From positions 3,906,001-3,970,000 of the forward strand of contig NZ_JNIM01000001.1 in the NCBI RefSeq assembly GCF_000702505.1: a stretch of 64,000 bases of DNA, written 5' to 3'. A model generated the notes under the pieces. The model was not told where the DNA came from, did no database searches, and was given only the letters and a program-made list of their open reading frames with translations. Origin of the DNA: Thermogemmatispora carboxidivorans. Its GTDB lineage: Bacteria > Chloroflexota > Ktedonobacteria > Ktedonobacterales > Ktedonobacteraceae. The position numbers and the translations under genes were made by a program. Of this stretch, positions 37,143-46,793 are shown in pieces (within the stretch, counting starts at the first letter, position 1; each line of letters starts with the position of its first letter).

Positions 37143-38180
37143 ATGTCCAGGCTCTTCAAGACAAGCTTTACCCTCCCCGTTGTGATCTTCATTGTACTTG
37201 CCACCCTCATCGTCGGGGTGGTAGGTGGTCGTATTTTCGCAGCTCCTGCAAGCCAGGCCAGTGGCAACGTGCCGGCCTCTGGCCAAAAGATTGACGTTAT
37301 CGTCAAAGCGACCGACTCGGCTTTCTGGCAGGCGATGCTCGCAGGCGCACAGGCTGCTGGTAAGGACTGGGGGCTTCAGGTTGGACTATTCGGCGCCACC
37401 TCAGAGACAGACGTCGCCGATCAGGTGCGGCTTGTTGAAAATTCGATCTCGCGCGGCGTGAATGGCATCGTCATCGCCGCCTCCTCTTCGCAGGCGCTCA
37501 ATAGTGTGATCGACCGTGCGCGCAGCCAGCATATCAAAGTCATTACTGTCGATAACCCAGTGACGACGACCACCGATGGTTTTATTGGCACCGATAATGT
37601 AAAGGCAGGGGCGCAGGCAGCTGACCGGCTTGGTGAGCTGCTGGCCCAAAGGGGCATCAAATCTGGCAAGGTGTTGCTAGAGTCATCGGTTGCAGGCGTC
37701 CAGGTGCTCATTGACCGCGACAGGGGGTTCCAGGAAGAGCTGGCCGCCCATTACCCTGGTCTGAAGATTATTGACCACCTTTATAACAACAACGATGCTC
37801 CGACGGCCCTATCGCAGGTGAATGACGTGATCACGGCCAATCCGGATCTCGTCGGCATCTTTGCAGACAACAATGTCTCAGGAGATGGCGCTGCTCTAGC
37901 CATTCAGGAGAACAAGGCGCAGAGCCGTATCAGTCTCGTTGCATTTGACACAGACCCCCAGGAGGTCGACGCGCTGAAGAACGGCAGTCTGCAAGCGCTA
38001 GTGGTGCAGAATCCGTTCTTCTTTGGTTACCAGAGCGTGGTTGAAGCAGCAATGAGCATCCAGGGCCGCTTTCCGCCCGCGAAGCTGGACCCGGGTGCGC
38101 TCCTGGTCGACAAAAACAACATGAATGATCCGGCTGTCCAGAAGCTGCTGAATCCTCCGACCGCCAAGGGAGAAAACTAG
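37143..38180 (+). CDS. Sugar ABC transporter substrate-binding protein (RbsB/periplasmic-binding family 4)
   Basis: 345 residues from the ATG at 37143, preceded by GAAGGAG. N-terminal helix (about 11-33, LPVVIFIVLATLIVGVVGGRIFA) anchors or exports the protein; no lipobox Cys is present, unusual for a Gram-positive-type binding protein. The body has the two-lobe pattern of ribose/galactose-binding proteins: IDVIVKATDSAFWQAMLAGA, NGIVIAASSSQALNSVIDRA, GTDNVKAGAQAADRLGELL, VGIFADNNVSGDGAALAI. It should bring a pentose, hexose or sugar acid to the permease. Two bases separate it from the ATPase gene. Confidence 0.94.
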   Translation: MSRLFKTSFTLPVVIFIVLATLIVGVVGGRIFAAPASQASGNVPASGQKIDVIVKATDSAFWQAMLAGAQAAGKDWGLQVGLFGATSETDVADQVRLVENSISRGVNGIVIAASSSQALNSVIDRARSQHIKVITVDNPVTTTTDGFIGTDNVKAGAQAADRLGELLAQRGIKSGKVLLESSVAGVQVLIDRDRGFQEELAAHYPGLKIIDHLYNNNDAPTALSQVNDVITANPDLVGIFADNNVSGDGAALAIQENKAQSRISLVAFDTDPQEVDALKNGSLQALVVQNPFFFGYQSVVEAAMSIQGRFPPAKLDPGALLVDKNNMNDPAVQKLLNPPTAKGEN

Positions 38181-38181
38181 C

Positions 38182-39708
38182 ATGGAACCCCGCCTGCTGT
38201 CGGTTCCGGTTATTCAACTCATAGGTATTTCGAAAGCGTTCGGGCCGGTTCAAGCTCTGCGCGATGTCTCTCTTGACTTGCGTCGTGGCGAAGTCCACTG
38301 TCTTGCGGGGGAGAATGGGGCAGGCAAGTCAACGCTGATCCGCATACTGACCGGAGCAGTTCACCGCGACAGGGGCGAATACTATCTAGATGGCCGAGCA
38401 CTCGGCCATCTAGATCCGGCGCAAATGCGGGCGCTTGGCATCGGCGTTGTCTATCAGGAGCTTAGCCTTCTGCCCGATCTATCGGTACAGGAAAACCTGC
38501 TGATGGGCCGCCTCCCAAACACCGCTGGCATTCTGCAGCCACGAGCACTACGAGAGCAGGCGACGCGCATGCTCGCACGGATCGGCCTGGCCTCGCTCGA
38601 TCCCCAAACCCCAGTCTCGGCGCTGCCACTTGCGACGCGACAGATGGTCGAGATTGCCAAGGTGTTCGGAGCGAATGCCCGTCTGATTATCTTCGACGAG
38701 CCGACGACGGCTCTGGCCGAGGACGAAGTTCGACGTTTGCTCCAGCTCATCAGGCAGTTGAGAAGCGAAGGTATGGCGATTCTTTACGTCACCCATCGCC
38801 TCGAAGAGATCTTTGAGATCGGAGATCGTATCACGGTTCTGCGCGACGGCCAGGTGGTGGCCAGCAAACCTGTGCACGCCTTCGATCGGGAGAGCCTGAT
38901 CGGGGCAATGGTAGGACGTCAGATCGAGTCCCTTTATCCCGGGCGACAGGAGCCACAACGAGGGAGGGTGGTGCTCTCGGTGCGGGGACTCCGCCTTCGA
39001 GGAAGCCCTTATGCCATCGATCTGACGGTCCATGCCGGCGAGATCCTCGGCATCGGCGGCCTGGTAGGCTCTGGTCGCACCTCGCTGTTGCGCGCGATTT
39101 TCGGGGCCGATCCCGTCGCTGCTGGAGAAATCAGTATTGATGGGAAACCACTGCGCTCCGGCTCTCCTCATCAGGCTGTCAAGGCTGGTCTGGGGCTGCT
39201 TTCCGAGGACCGCAAAGAGCTCGGCCTTCTGATCGACCTGTCTATTCGTGAGAATGTGACAATCGCGAAGCTGCCCGCTTTCGCTCGCTTCGGCATCGTC
39301 TCACGCCGCAAAGAGCAAGCTGTGCTCAACCGACTGCTGCCGAGCTTGCGTGTAAAGTTCCACACCACCGATCAGCCGGTCTCTTCGCTCTCGGGTGGTA
39401 ACCAGCAGAAGGTGCTGCTGGCACGTTGGCTGGCAACCCATGCGAAGGTGCTGCTGCTGGATGAGCCAACGAAGGGGATCGACGTAGGGGCCAAGGCCGA
39501 TATCTATGCACTGATCGGAGATCTGGCAGCTCAAGGACTGGGTATCGTGGTCGTGTCGTCATACCTACCCGAATTGCTCGGCCTCTGCGATCGCGTGGTC
39601 GTTGTGCACGATAGGGGCATTACCGGAGAGTTGTCCACCAAAGAAGCAACCGAGGAAGCAGTTATACGTCTGGCCAGCGAGACGCCGGTCGCTGCCCGCC
39701 GCCAGTAG
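38182..39708 (+). CDS. Sugar ABC transporter ATPase with two nucleotide-binding domains (RbsA type)
   Basis: 508 residues. NBD1 Walker A GENGAGKST (43-51), Walker B LIIFDEPTTAL, and a weak signature (LPLATRQMVEIAK). NBD2 has a degenerate Walker A GLVGSGRTSLL, intact signature LSGGNQQKVLLARW and Walker B LLLDEPTKGIDVG. This arrangement is standard for carbohydrate uptake 2 (CUT2) importers, where a single double-ATPase pairs with a homodimeric permease. ATG starts immediately after the binding-protein stop codon, so translation is probably coupled. Confidence 0.96.
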   Translation: MEPRLLSVPVIQLIGISKAFGPVQALRDVSLDLRRGEVHCLAGENGAGKSTLIRILTGAVHRDRGEYYLDGRALGHLDPAQMRALGIGVVYQELSLLPDLSVQENLLMGRLPNTAGILQPRALREQATRMLARIGLASLDPQTPVSALPLATRQMVEIAKVFGANARLIIFDEPTTALAEDEVRRLLQLIRQLRSEGMAILYVTHRLEEIFEIGDRITVLRDGQVVASKPVHAFDRESLIGAMVGRQIESLYPGRQEPQRGRVVLSVRGLRLRGSPYAIDLTVHAGEILGIGGLVGSGRTSLLRAIFGADPVAAGEISIDGKPLRSGSPHQAVKAGLGLLSEDRKELGLLIDLSIRENVTIAKLPAFARFGIVSRRKEQAVLNRLLPSLRVKFHTTDQPVSSLSGGNQQKVLLARWLATHAKVLLLDEPTKGIDVGAKADIYALIGDLAAQGLGIVVVSSYLPELLGLCDRVVVVHDRGITGELSTKEATEEAVIRLASETPVAARRQ

Positions 39709-39827
39709 GTGCCGTAGGCTGCAAGCGGATTGCAAGAACGAGGAGTGCTCAGATGCGCCCGCGTGCTTTCAGTGTCCTCGCTGAACCAGCCAGGTTTCGT
39801 GGACGAGCACAAAAGAAGGAGAGTCAT

Positions 39828-40880
39828 ATGGCATCGAAGCCGAGTACTCCACACGCACATACCAATGCATCGGAGGAGAGAGAGTCAGGTCAGCCGCTTG
39901 CCGAGAACCCACAGCCCCAGACCATCGGTTTTGGCACGGTTGTCAAACGCGAAATCGGTGGAGTCCTGGTCATACTGGTGCTCGCCGCCGCTCTGACTCT
40001 AACGACAAGCACGTTTCTGACGCCAACCAATCTCGCGAATCTGGTCCGCCAGGTGACTGTCTTTGCGGTGCTTGCGGTTGGGCAGTTATTTGTCATCCTC
40101 ACCTCGGGCATCGATTTGTCCGTCGGCTCCATCCTGGGTCTGAGCGGTGCAGTGACGGCGCTGCTGCTGGTGGCTGGGATGCCGGTGCCTCTGGCTGTGC
40201 TCATCGGCCTGGTCGCCGGGTTGGCCAGCGGCTTCGTTAATGGGCTACTGGTGGCTTTTACCAAGCTCCCCCCTTTCATCGCAACGCTGGGGATGCTCGG
40301 GATTACACGCGGGCTGGTCCTGCTGATGACCGATGCTGAGACGATCTCTCCGCTGCCCGAGAGTTTCAATGCGATCGCCAATGGATCGCTCCTAGGCTTG
40401 CCCAATCTTCTGTGGATTCTTGTCCTGGCGGGCATCATAGCGACTTTTGTGCTGAGCAAGACGGTCTTTGGTCGCTATGTCTACGCCGTAGGCTCCAACC
40501 AGGAATCGGCACGCCTGGCCGGGGTGCCGGTGCATGCAGTGCTAATCGCCGTCTATAGCATCAGCGGGCTTCTGGCCGGATTCGCCGGCATATTGACCGC
40601 CTCGCGGCTGGGTGCCGGTATTCCTACTGCCGGGGATGGCTATGAGCTGCAGGCGATCGCTGGGGCGGTCATCGGGGGCGCCAGTCTCTCGGGAGCCAAA
40701 GGTCGAGCTGTGGGGGCAATCCTGGGCGCCTTCATCATGGGGATGCTGGATAACGGCGGCAATCTGCTCGGGGTCAATTCCTTCTATCAGCAGATCGCCA
40801 TCGGCGCTTTAATCCTGCTGGCTGTCTACTTCGATCGCTTGCAAGGACGCAGATTCAATCTGGAAGGGCGCGCCTCCTAG
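39828..40880 (+). CDS. Sugar ABC transporter permease (RbsC type)
   Basis: 350 residues from the ATG at 39828 (AGAAGGAGAG upstream). Eight to ten membrane helices; the CUT2 hallmark GLVAGLASGFVNGLLVAFTKLPPFIATLG and the AGAVIGGASLSGAKG segment are clear. It begins with about 30 polar residues. It forms the channel of the importer with the two preceding genes. An in-frame start at 39753 lacks a ribosome site. Confidence 0.96.
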   Translation: MASKPSTPHAHTNASEERESGQPLAENPQPQTIGFGTVVKREIGGVLVILVLAAALTLTTSTFLTPTNLANLVRQVTVFAVLAVGQLFVILTSGIDLSVGSILGLSGAVTALLLVAGMPVPLAVLIGLVAGLASGFVNGLLVAFTKLPPFIATLGMLGITRGLVLLMTDAETISPLPESFNAIANGSLLGLPNLLWILVLAGIIATFVLSKTVFGRYVYAVGSNQESARLAGVPVHAVLIAVYSISGLLAGFAGILTASRLGAGIPTAGDGYELQAIAGAVIGGASLSGAKGRAVGAILGAFIMGMLDNGGNLLGVNSFYQQIAIGALILLAVYFDRLQGRRFNLEGRAS

Positions 40881-40917
40881 AAGAGAGGTAGATGTAGATG
40901 AAAGGAGCAGTAAGGCA

Positions 40918-41496
40918 TTGAAGCCAACCTTGATGGATCCATTCTCACTGACGCTCGATATCACCTCTGGCCAGCTGAAGCCTGCAACCAGCCACGTGCA
41001 GCGTCGCCTCTCGCACATGCGCGGGATGTACGGCGATGCTGTAGCTGAGCAGACCCTCCTGGAGCAGGACGATCCTTTGATCTATGAGGTATTCCAGTAC
41101 GATGTGCCTAATGACAACGGCCAACTGCTTGTCTGCACAACAGTGCTCTATCCCGGTCAGGTCGGCAATGAGTATTACATGACAAAGGGGCACTATCATG
41201 TGAAGGCAGATGCGGCTGAGGTCTACCTGGTCCTGAGCGGATGCGGGAAGCTGCTGATGCAGGTGGATGATCGCTTCAGCGTGCTCGACATTGGCCCGGG
41301 AACTGTCGCCTATGTGCCTCCATATTGGGCCCATCGCACAGTGAATACCGGAAGGACGCCGTGCGTCTTCCTGGCAGTCTATCCAGCCGATGCCGGACAC
41401 GACTATGGCCGCATTGAACGCGACGGCTTTTTGCAACGTGTCGTTGCCCATGCTGGAGAGCCGAGGCTCATCTCTACCCATAAGCAGGCATCCTAG
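40918..41496 (+). CDS. Cupin-type glucose-6-phosphate isomerase family protein
   Basis: 192 residues from TTG 40918, chosen because AAAGGAG lies 10 bases upstream (ATG 40933 is too far). The cupin metal ligands match archaeal phosphoglucose isomerase: GHYHVK (His92, His94), Glu101 in AAEVYLVLSG, and His139 in AHRTVN. The enzyme class interconverts glucose-6-P and fructose-6-P, but relatives act on other sugar phosphates. Inside this operon it is likely the aldose/ketose isomerase of the imported sugar or its phosphate. Confidence 0.9.
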   Translation: MKPTLMDPFSLTLDITSGQLKPATSHVQRRLSHMRGMYGDAVAEQTLLEQDDPLIYEVFQYDVPNDNGQLLVCTTVLYPGQVGNEYYMTKGHYHVKADAAEVYLVLSGCGKLLMQVDDRFSVLDIGPGTVAYVPPYWAHRTVNTGRTPCVFLAVYPADAGHDYGRIERDGFLQRVVAHAGEPRLISTHKQAS

Positions 41497-41578
41497 ACAC
41501 CTGTTCGCTAACGGGAAAGCCAGGGTGCGAGATACCTATCGCTTGCTTGCTGGCTTTCCCCAGAGGGAGAAGCGGAAG

Positions 41579-42523
41579 ATGATGACGTCTATTCAAACCC
41601 TCGGTGGTCCGCATCCTGCTAGGAGTATTGCTGTTGCTGATGCCCATGCTCACCTCTGGCTCCAGTCTGAGGTGGATGGCAATCCAGTCCTCCACGATGA
41701 GGAGCTGGCTCTGGCCGAACTGGCCGATTTTGCCTCGGTAGGTGGAAGCTTGGTTGTGGACTGCCAGCCCGGAGGGGCGGGACGCGATGAGCGCGTGTTG
41801 ATGCGCCTCGCTCAGGCTTCTACGGTTGCGATTGTGGCAGCGACGGGTTTTCATCTTCCGCGCTATTACCCTCCTGGAAAAGGTGTCTGGTCCCTGAGCG
41901 AGCAGGAGGCTTTCGACTTTTTTGCGCGTGAACTCGCTTCCGGCATGGACCTGACTCCCGGCGTGCGGGCTGGAGTTGTCAAGTGTGCTTGGACTGGCAA
42001 GAGCAGTCACGAGATGGGGCTGATGCAGGCGGCGCTGACGGCAGCCCGACAGCTCGATGCCGGAGTCGTGGTCCATACCGAAGCCGGGGCGAGAGTGGAG
42101 CAACTCATCCGTGTGATTGAGGCCTGCGGCGTTTCTCCGGGACGGGTACAGATTTCGCATATTGACAAGCGTCCCGAGTATAGCCTGCACCGTGACCTGG
42201 CCCGCGCTGGCTATGTCTTGGGCTATGATACCTTCCTGCGCCCGAAGTATGATCCAGAGCGGCGTGTCTGGCCAATGTTGCTCCGCATGGTCCAGGAGGG
42301 GCTATGGACGCAGATCACACTGGGTCTTGACTTAGTTGATAGCTCACAGTGGTACGTGCGGGGCGGACCTGGCTTGCGTACTATTGCAAAGCAATTGCTG
42401 CCCCGGCTGCATCAGGCGGGTGTCAGCGACACAGCCCTGCAAGCTCTTGGCGGAGGCAATATAGCCCGGTTACTAGCAAGACGACATGGAAGGGACAGAC
42501 ATCATGAGGAGGCGCCTGAATAG
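41579..42523 (+). CDS. Phosphotriesterase-family metallohydrolase, probable sugar lactonase
   Basis: 314 residues from the ATG at 41579 (GAGGGAGAAGCGG upstream). Binuclear metal ligands are all present: HAH (23, 25), Lys135 (VVKCAW) for carbamate bridging, His166 (VVVHTEAG), His194 (QISHID) and Asp251 (LGLDLVD). Several PTE relatives hydrolyse sugar lactones or lactone phosphates, which fits this operon better than organophosphate hydrolysis. The next gene overlaps its end. The exact lactone is unknown. Confidence 0.88.
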   Translation: MMTSIQTLGGPHPARSIAVADAHAHLWLQSEVDGNPVLHDEELALAELADFASVGGSLVVDCQPGGAGRDERVLMRLAQASTVAIVAATGFHLPRYYPPGKGVWSLSEQEAFDFFARELASGMDLTPGVRAGVVKCAWTGKSSHEMGLMQAALTAARQLDAGVVVHTEAGARVEQLIRVIEACGVSPGRVQISHIDKRPEYSLHRDLARAGYVLGYDTFLRPKYDPERRVWPMLLRMVQEGLWTQITLGLDLVDSSQWYVRGGPGLRTIAKQLLPRLHQAGVSDTALQALGGGNIARLLARRHGRDRHHEEAPE

Positions 42524-43496
42524 TACGGTCCTGGTAACATCGCGTTCCTTTGGGGTTGACGATGCTAGCTTGCGGGAGGATCTTGAGGCAGCAGTCAAAG
42601 AGGTCCGCTATAACCCCTATGGGCGTGCTCTGACGCTGGAGGAGCTACGTAGGGCGGTTGGTGACGTCGATGGCATCATCGCCGGCTCGGAGAAAATTGA
42701 TGCCAGTGTGTTCGCGGCTGCCCCGCGTCTGCGTGTGATCGCACGCTACGGAGTGGGTGTAGATAATATCGACCTGGCTGCAGCCAGGGAGCATGGCGTT
42801 GTCGTCACGAACGCACCTGGAGCCAATGCCGAGGCTGTGGCGGAACTCACCATCGGTTTTCTTTTTGCGCTATCGCGCTCTCTGAGCAGGATCGATCGGG
42901 CTGTTCACGCGGGCCAGTGGCCATCGCTCCAGGGTCACGAGGTTGGGGGCAAAGTTGTCGGGCTGCTGGGGCTGGGACGGATCGGCCAGGGGGTTGCACG
43001 GCGAGCCTTGGCCTTGGGTTGCACCGTCATGGCATACGATCCTTGCATTAACCAGGCTTTCGTTGACAACTACAAGGTCCACGTTGCCCCCCTCAATGAG
43101 GTTGTTGCGCAGGCGCATTTCCTCTCGCTGCATCTGCCTCTCACTGCAGAGACGCGGGGCCTTGTCGATCGCAGCTTGTTGGAGCGTATGCGTCCAGGTA
43201 GCTATCTCATCAATACAGCTCGGGGCGAGCTGCTGGTCGAAGAAGATCTGCTGTGGGCGCTTGAGAGTGGTCCTCTCCGTGGCGCAGCGCTGGACACGCT
43301 ATGCGATGAGCCACCGCCCGCGGATCATCCTTTTCTAGGGCGCGAGGACATTATTCTGACATCGCATGTGGGAGCACATACTACTGAAGCAGCGAGGGCT
43401 GTGGGGCGCATCGCCCTGAGCGAGCTGCTGGCCGTTCTCTCTGGCCAAGCGCCACGTTTTGCCGTCTCACTTTCATCTGAAGTACATACACCATGA
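42504..43496 (+). CDS. D-isomer-specific 2-hydroxyacid dehydrogenase (PGDH-like)
   Basis: 330 residues from the ATG at 42504, overlapping the lactonase end by 20 bases. NAD motif GLGRIGQG (156-163) and the catalytic triad Arg240 (NTARGE), Glu269 (CDEPPP) and His288 (SHVGAHT). It should oxidise or reduce a 2-hydroxy acid/2-keto acid pair; phosphoglycerate dehydrogenase and sugar-acid reductases share this fold. Overlap with both neighbours supports one transcript. Confidence 0.93.
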   Translation: MRRRLNSTVLVTSRSFGVDDASLREDLEAAVKEVRYNPYGRALTLEELRRAVGDVDGIIAGSEKIDASVFAAAPRLRVIARYGVGVDNIDLAAAREHGVVVTNAPGANAEAVAELTIGFLFALSRSLSRIDRAVHAGQWPSLQGHEVGGKVVGLLGLGRIGQGVARRALALGCTVMAYDPCINQAFVDNYKVHVAPLNEVVAQAHFLSLHLPLTAETRGLVDRSLLERMRPGSYLINTARGELLVEEDLLWALESGPLRGAALDTLCDEPPPADHPFLGREDIILTSHVGAHTTEAARAVGRIALSELLAVLSGQAPRFAVSLSSEVHTP

Positions 43497-44143
43497 ATAG
43501 ACAAGGAGAAATATTCGCACGACTCGCCCAGGCCGCGCTCATTGCGGTCGTACGCGCGGAACAGCCTGAGCATGCCGTTCGTGTCACCGGAGCTCTGCTG
43601 GCGGGCGGCATCCAGGCCGTTGAATTGACTTTTACTACTCCGGGCGCGGCGGAAGCGCTGGCAGCGGCACGCCAAACCTATGGCGATGCCGTGTTACTCG
43701 GCGCCGGAACTATCCGTGAGCCTGCCCAGGTTACAGCTTCGGTACAGGCGGGAGTGGATTTCCTGGTCTCGGCCCATCTGCGTGCCGATCTATTGCAGGC
43801 CATGCTGGCAACTGGCCTGCCAGCCCTCCCTGGCGTTTTTACGCCAAGCGAGGTTGCCCAGGCGCTTGAAGCCGGCGCAGAGGTTGTCAAGCTCTTTCCA
43901 GCATCGACAGCCGGTCCAGGCCACCTGCGCGCGCTGCGTGGACCGTTCCCTGGACTGCAGGTTGTTCCCACAGGCGGCATCGACATCGAGGATCTGCCTC
44001 GCTGGTTTGCTGTCGGTGCGCTGGCTATAGGCGTAGGGAGCGAGCTTGTACCGCGTTCTCTGATGCAAGAAGGTCGCTGGGATGAGATTACGAGCCGGGC
44101 CATGCGCTTTGCCGCGGCTGCTCGTAGTGCTCGTGCCCAATGA
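43493..44143 (+). CDS. KDPG/KHG aldolase
   Basis: 216 residues, overlapping the previous gene by ATGA. Glu44 (AVELTFTTPG), Schiff-base Lys133 (VVKLFPAST) and the GAGTI and PTGGI phosphate-loop motifs match the Entner-Doudoroff aldolase Eda. It would cleave a 2-keto-3-deoxy sugar acid phosphate to pyruvate and an aldehyde. It shows that the pathway ends in aldol cleavage of a keto-deoxy acid. No matching dehydratase is in the operon. Confidence 0.94.
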   Translation: MNRQGEIFARLAQAALIAVVRAEQPEHAVRVTGALLAGGIQAVELTFTTPGAAEALAAARQTYGDAVLLGAGTIREPAQVTASVQAGVDFLVSAHLRADLLQAMLATGLPALPGVFTPSEVAQALEAGAEVVKLFPASTAGPGHLRALRGPFPGLQVVPTGGIDIEDLPRWFAVGALAIGVGSELVPRSLMQEGRWDEITSRAMRFAAAARSARAQ

Positions 44144-44158
44144 GGTGAGAAATACTGG

Positions 44159-45100
44159 ATGACTCGTTTTTTTACCTTTATCGGCGTCACAACCAGGCAA
44201 TCGTCTATTATGCGTATCTTTCCTCGCTGGCGCGATTTGTTGGGCCTTGGCCAGGACGTGGAAATGGTCGGCTGGGATTTGCCTATCAATGCCTCGCCTG
44301 AGCAGTACCGTAGGGCGGTTGCAGAGCTTAAGGCTGATCCCAATAATCTCGGTGCCCTGGTCACAACGCATAAGATCAATCTCTATCAAGCGGCTTGCGA
44401 TCTCTTCGATGAGGTTGACGAGTACGCCAGACTGCTGACCGAGATCTCTTGCCTGGCCAAACGCGATGGCAAGTTGCTCGGCTGGGCAAAGGACCCGATC
44501 ACCGCTGGCCAGGCTCTTGATGATATTCTTGGGGTAGGATATTTTGCTCGGACACAGGGCCACGTGCTCATTTTCGGAGCTGGTGGCGCTGGCGTGGCGA
44601 TCGCGTTGCACCTGCTGACGCGCCCTGATCGGGCCGATCGCCCAGTACAGCTCATCATCCTGGAGCGCAGAGCGACTAACCTTGCGCGCCTACGTGCCTT
44701 GCAACAACACGTTGCGCCAACGGCCTCCGTCACCTATGTGCAGAATGGCAACCCGCGCGTCGGCGATGCACACCTCTCGGCGCTACCGCCGGGCTCAGTC
44801 ATCATTAACGCGACGGGGATGGGCAAAGATCTCCCTGGCTCGCCCGTTACCGACGCGGCACAGTTTCCGGAGCGAAGCGTTGTTTGGGAGCTCAACTATC
44901 GCGGATCGCTGGATTTTCTGCATCAGGCACAGGCGCAGAGCGATGGTCGTCTTGTGCGGGTCGTTGACGGCTGGAGGTACTTTATTTACGGCTGGTCTGC
45001 AGTTATCGAAGAGGTTTTCAATCGCCCCATCACAGTAGATGAGTTGGCGCTGCTTGAGCGCGAGGCTGCATTTGCCCGTCCATCTCCGTCTCTGCGTTGA
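44159..45100 (+). CDS. Shikimate-dehydrogenase-like oxidoreductase (AroE fold)
   Basis: 313 residues. AroE layout: N-terminal substrate domain with catalytic Lys72 (TTHKINLY) and Asp112 (WAKDPITAG), then an NAD(P) Rossmann domain GAGGAGVAIAL (140-150). The substrate-binding Ser pair and NVTxPxK motif of true AroE are altered, and no other aromatic pathway gene is near. It probably oxidises a hydroxyl of the imported sugar acid. This is the least expected member of the operon; its substrate is unknown. Confidence 0.85.
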   Translation: MTRFFTFIGVTTRQSSIMRIFPRWRDLLGLGQDVEMVGWDLPINASPEQYRRAVAELKADPNNLGALVTTHKINLYQAACDLFDEVDEYARLLTEISCLAKRDGKLLGWAKDPITAGQALDDILGVGYFARTQGHVLIFGAGGAGVAIALHLLTRPDRADRPVQLIILERRATNLARLRALQQHVAPTASVTYVQNGNPRVGDAHLSALPPGSVIINATGMGKDLPGSPVTDAAQFPERSVVWELNYRGSLDFLHQAQAQSDGRLVRVVDGWRYFIYGWSAVIEEVFNRPITVDELALLEREAAFARPSPSLR

Positions 45101-45186
45101 AGAGGCATCGTGATGGTCGTGATACTGTCCTGGCAAGCCAGAAGGGGTGCTATGAGCAGCATTTCTATGCGACGAGGAGGATTTGC

Positions 45187-46719
45187 ATGCGCTACATTCT
45201 CGCCCATGATGTAGGGACCACTGGTAATAAGGCCACTCTTTACAATGAAGAGGGCGTTCAGGTGGGGATGACCTTTAGCCCTTATGCTACTGCCTATCCG
45301 CAGGTCGGGTGGGCGGAGCAGAACCCCCAGGACTGGTGGCGGTCGCTGTGCCACTCCACACGGCAATTGCTGTATGAGTCGGGTGTCGCAGCGGAAGAGG
45401 TCAGCGTTGTGGCCTTCAGCGGTCAGATGATGGGGGTTGTCCCTGTCGATAGCCGGGGGCGTCCGGTCCATAACGCCATTATCTGGGCGGACTTGCGCGC
45501 TGTGGCCCAGGTTGAGCGCGTTGCCACACGCATCGATCCACAGCGCGTCTATACGCTGACTGGCCATCGTCTCAGCGCCTCATACTCGGCGGGTAAGATG
45601 CTCTGGCTCAAAGACGTTGAGCCAGAGGTCTACAGGCAGACATATAAATTTCTGCAGGCCAAGGATTTCTTGGCAGCTCGCCTGACTGGGCAGTTCGTCA
45701 CTGACCCTTCCGATGCCTCTGGCACTAACCTTTATAATCTTGAGCGCGGCGAGTGGGATGGAGAGCTGCTGGATGCCTTCGGGATCGAGCAGGAGAGATT
45801 GCCTGCTATCTATCGCTCCACCGATGTCATCGGCGAAGTACAGTCAGCCGCGGCGGAGGAGCTAGGATTACGCGCCGGGACACCGGTCGTAATCGGTGGT
45901 GGGGACGGCTCATGTGCTGCCACAGGGGCTGGTGTCATCCGTCCGGGCATTGCCTACAATTATATCGGTTCCTCATCCTGGATCGGCATTGCTACTGAGA
46001 AGCCGATCCTCGACCCACAGATGCGTACGTTTACCTGGGCCCACCTTGTTCCCGGCATGTTTACCCCTACTGGAACTATGCAGGCTGCGGGCAGTTCTTA
46101 TCAGTGGGCGCGTGACGAGCTGGCCCAGAGTGAGAGAGAGGTTGCTGAACAGCTTGGGATCTCTGCTTACGAGCTGATGAACCAGGAAGTGCAGCAGTCA
46201 CCGCCGGGGGCGAACGGCTTGCTTTTCCTCCCATATTTGCTTGGTGAGCGCAGCCCTCGCTGGAACCCAAACGCGCGTGGCGCCTTCGTCGGGCTGACCA
46301 TTCGGCACCGTCAGGCAGACTTGTTACGCGCCGTGCTGGAAGGCATCACCTTTAATCTGCGTGTCATCCTTGAGGCCTTTACACGACAAGGCGCCCAGAG
46401 CGAGGCGATGCGCGTGATCGGAGGCGGAGCTCGTAGTGCTGTATGGAACCAAATTATGGCGGATGTCTTTGGAATCCCGGTTCTGCGCTTGACGCAGCTG
46501 GAAGGGGCCACTTCGATGGGCGCTGCTATCGCCGGGGGTGTCGGTGTTGGTATCTGGCAGGATTTTTCCCAAGTGGACCATATGGTAAGCGTCGCCAGGG
46601 AGACCCATCCCAATCAGGAGCGATACCGCTTCTACAGCAAGCAGTACGAGATCTTCAACGCTATCTACGATGCTCTGGAGGATGCCTCGATCTTTGATCG
46701 CCTGGCTGCTCTGCCGTGA
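45187..46719 (+). CDS. FGGY carbohydrate kinase (xylulokinase-like)
   Basis: 510 residues from the ATG at 45187 (GAGGAGG upstream; a longer frame begins at 45097). N-terminal ATPase loop AHDVGTTGNKATLYN, substrate region FSGQMMGVVPVD and IWADLRA, C-terminal GGGARSAVWNQIMADVFGIPV. FGGY kinases phosphorylate ketoses, polyols or related sugars at the terminal hydroxyl. The specificity here is undetermined. Confidence 0.94.
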   Translation: MRYILAHDVGTTGNKATLYNEEGVQVGMTFSPYATAYPQVGWAEQNPQDWWRSLCHSTRQLLYESGVAAEEVSVVAFSGQMMGVVPVDSRGRPVHNAIIWADLRAVAQVERVATRIDPQRVYTLTGHRLSASYSAGKMLWLKDVEPEVYRQTYKFLQAKDFLAARLTGQFVTDPSDASGTNLYNLERGEWDGELLDAFGIEQERLPAIYRSTDVIGEVQSAAAEELGLRAGTPVVIGGGDGSCAATGAGVIRPGIAYNYIGSSSWIGIATEKPILDPQMRTFTWAHLVPGMFTPTGTMQAAGSSYQWARDELAQSEREVAEQLGISAYELMNQEVQQSPPGANGLLFLPYLLGERSPRWNPNARGAFVGLTIRHRQADLLRAVLEGITFNLRVILEAFTRQGAQSEAMRVIGGGARSAVWNQIMADVFGIPVLRLTQLEGATSMGAAIAGGVGVGIWQDFSQVDHMVSVARETHPNQERYRFYSKQYEIFNAIYDALEDASIFDRLAALP

Positions 46720-46743
46720 GTAGCCCAGTCATTGAAGGGCATG

Positions 46744-46758
46744 CTTACCTGTGGTAAG
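46744..46758. promoter_or_regulatory. Inverted repeat upstream of the GntR gene
   Basis: CTTACC TGT GGTAAG, a perfect 6-3-6 repeat about 36 bases before the regulator start. Spacing and GGTAA half-sites suit a GntR-family operator. It is a likely autoregulatory site. Confidence 0.6.
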
Positions 46759-46793
46759 ATGTTGATAACAATGCGAGGGAAGGTCTGGAGCTT

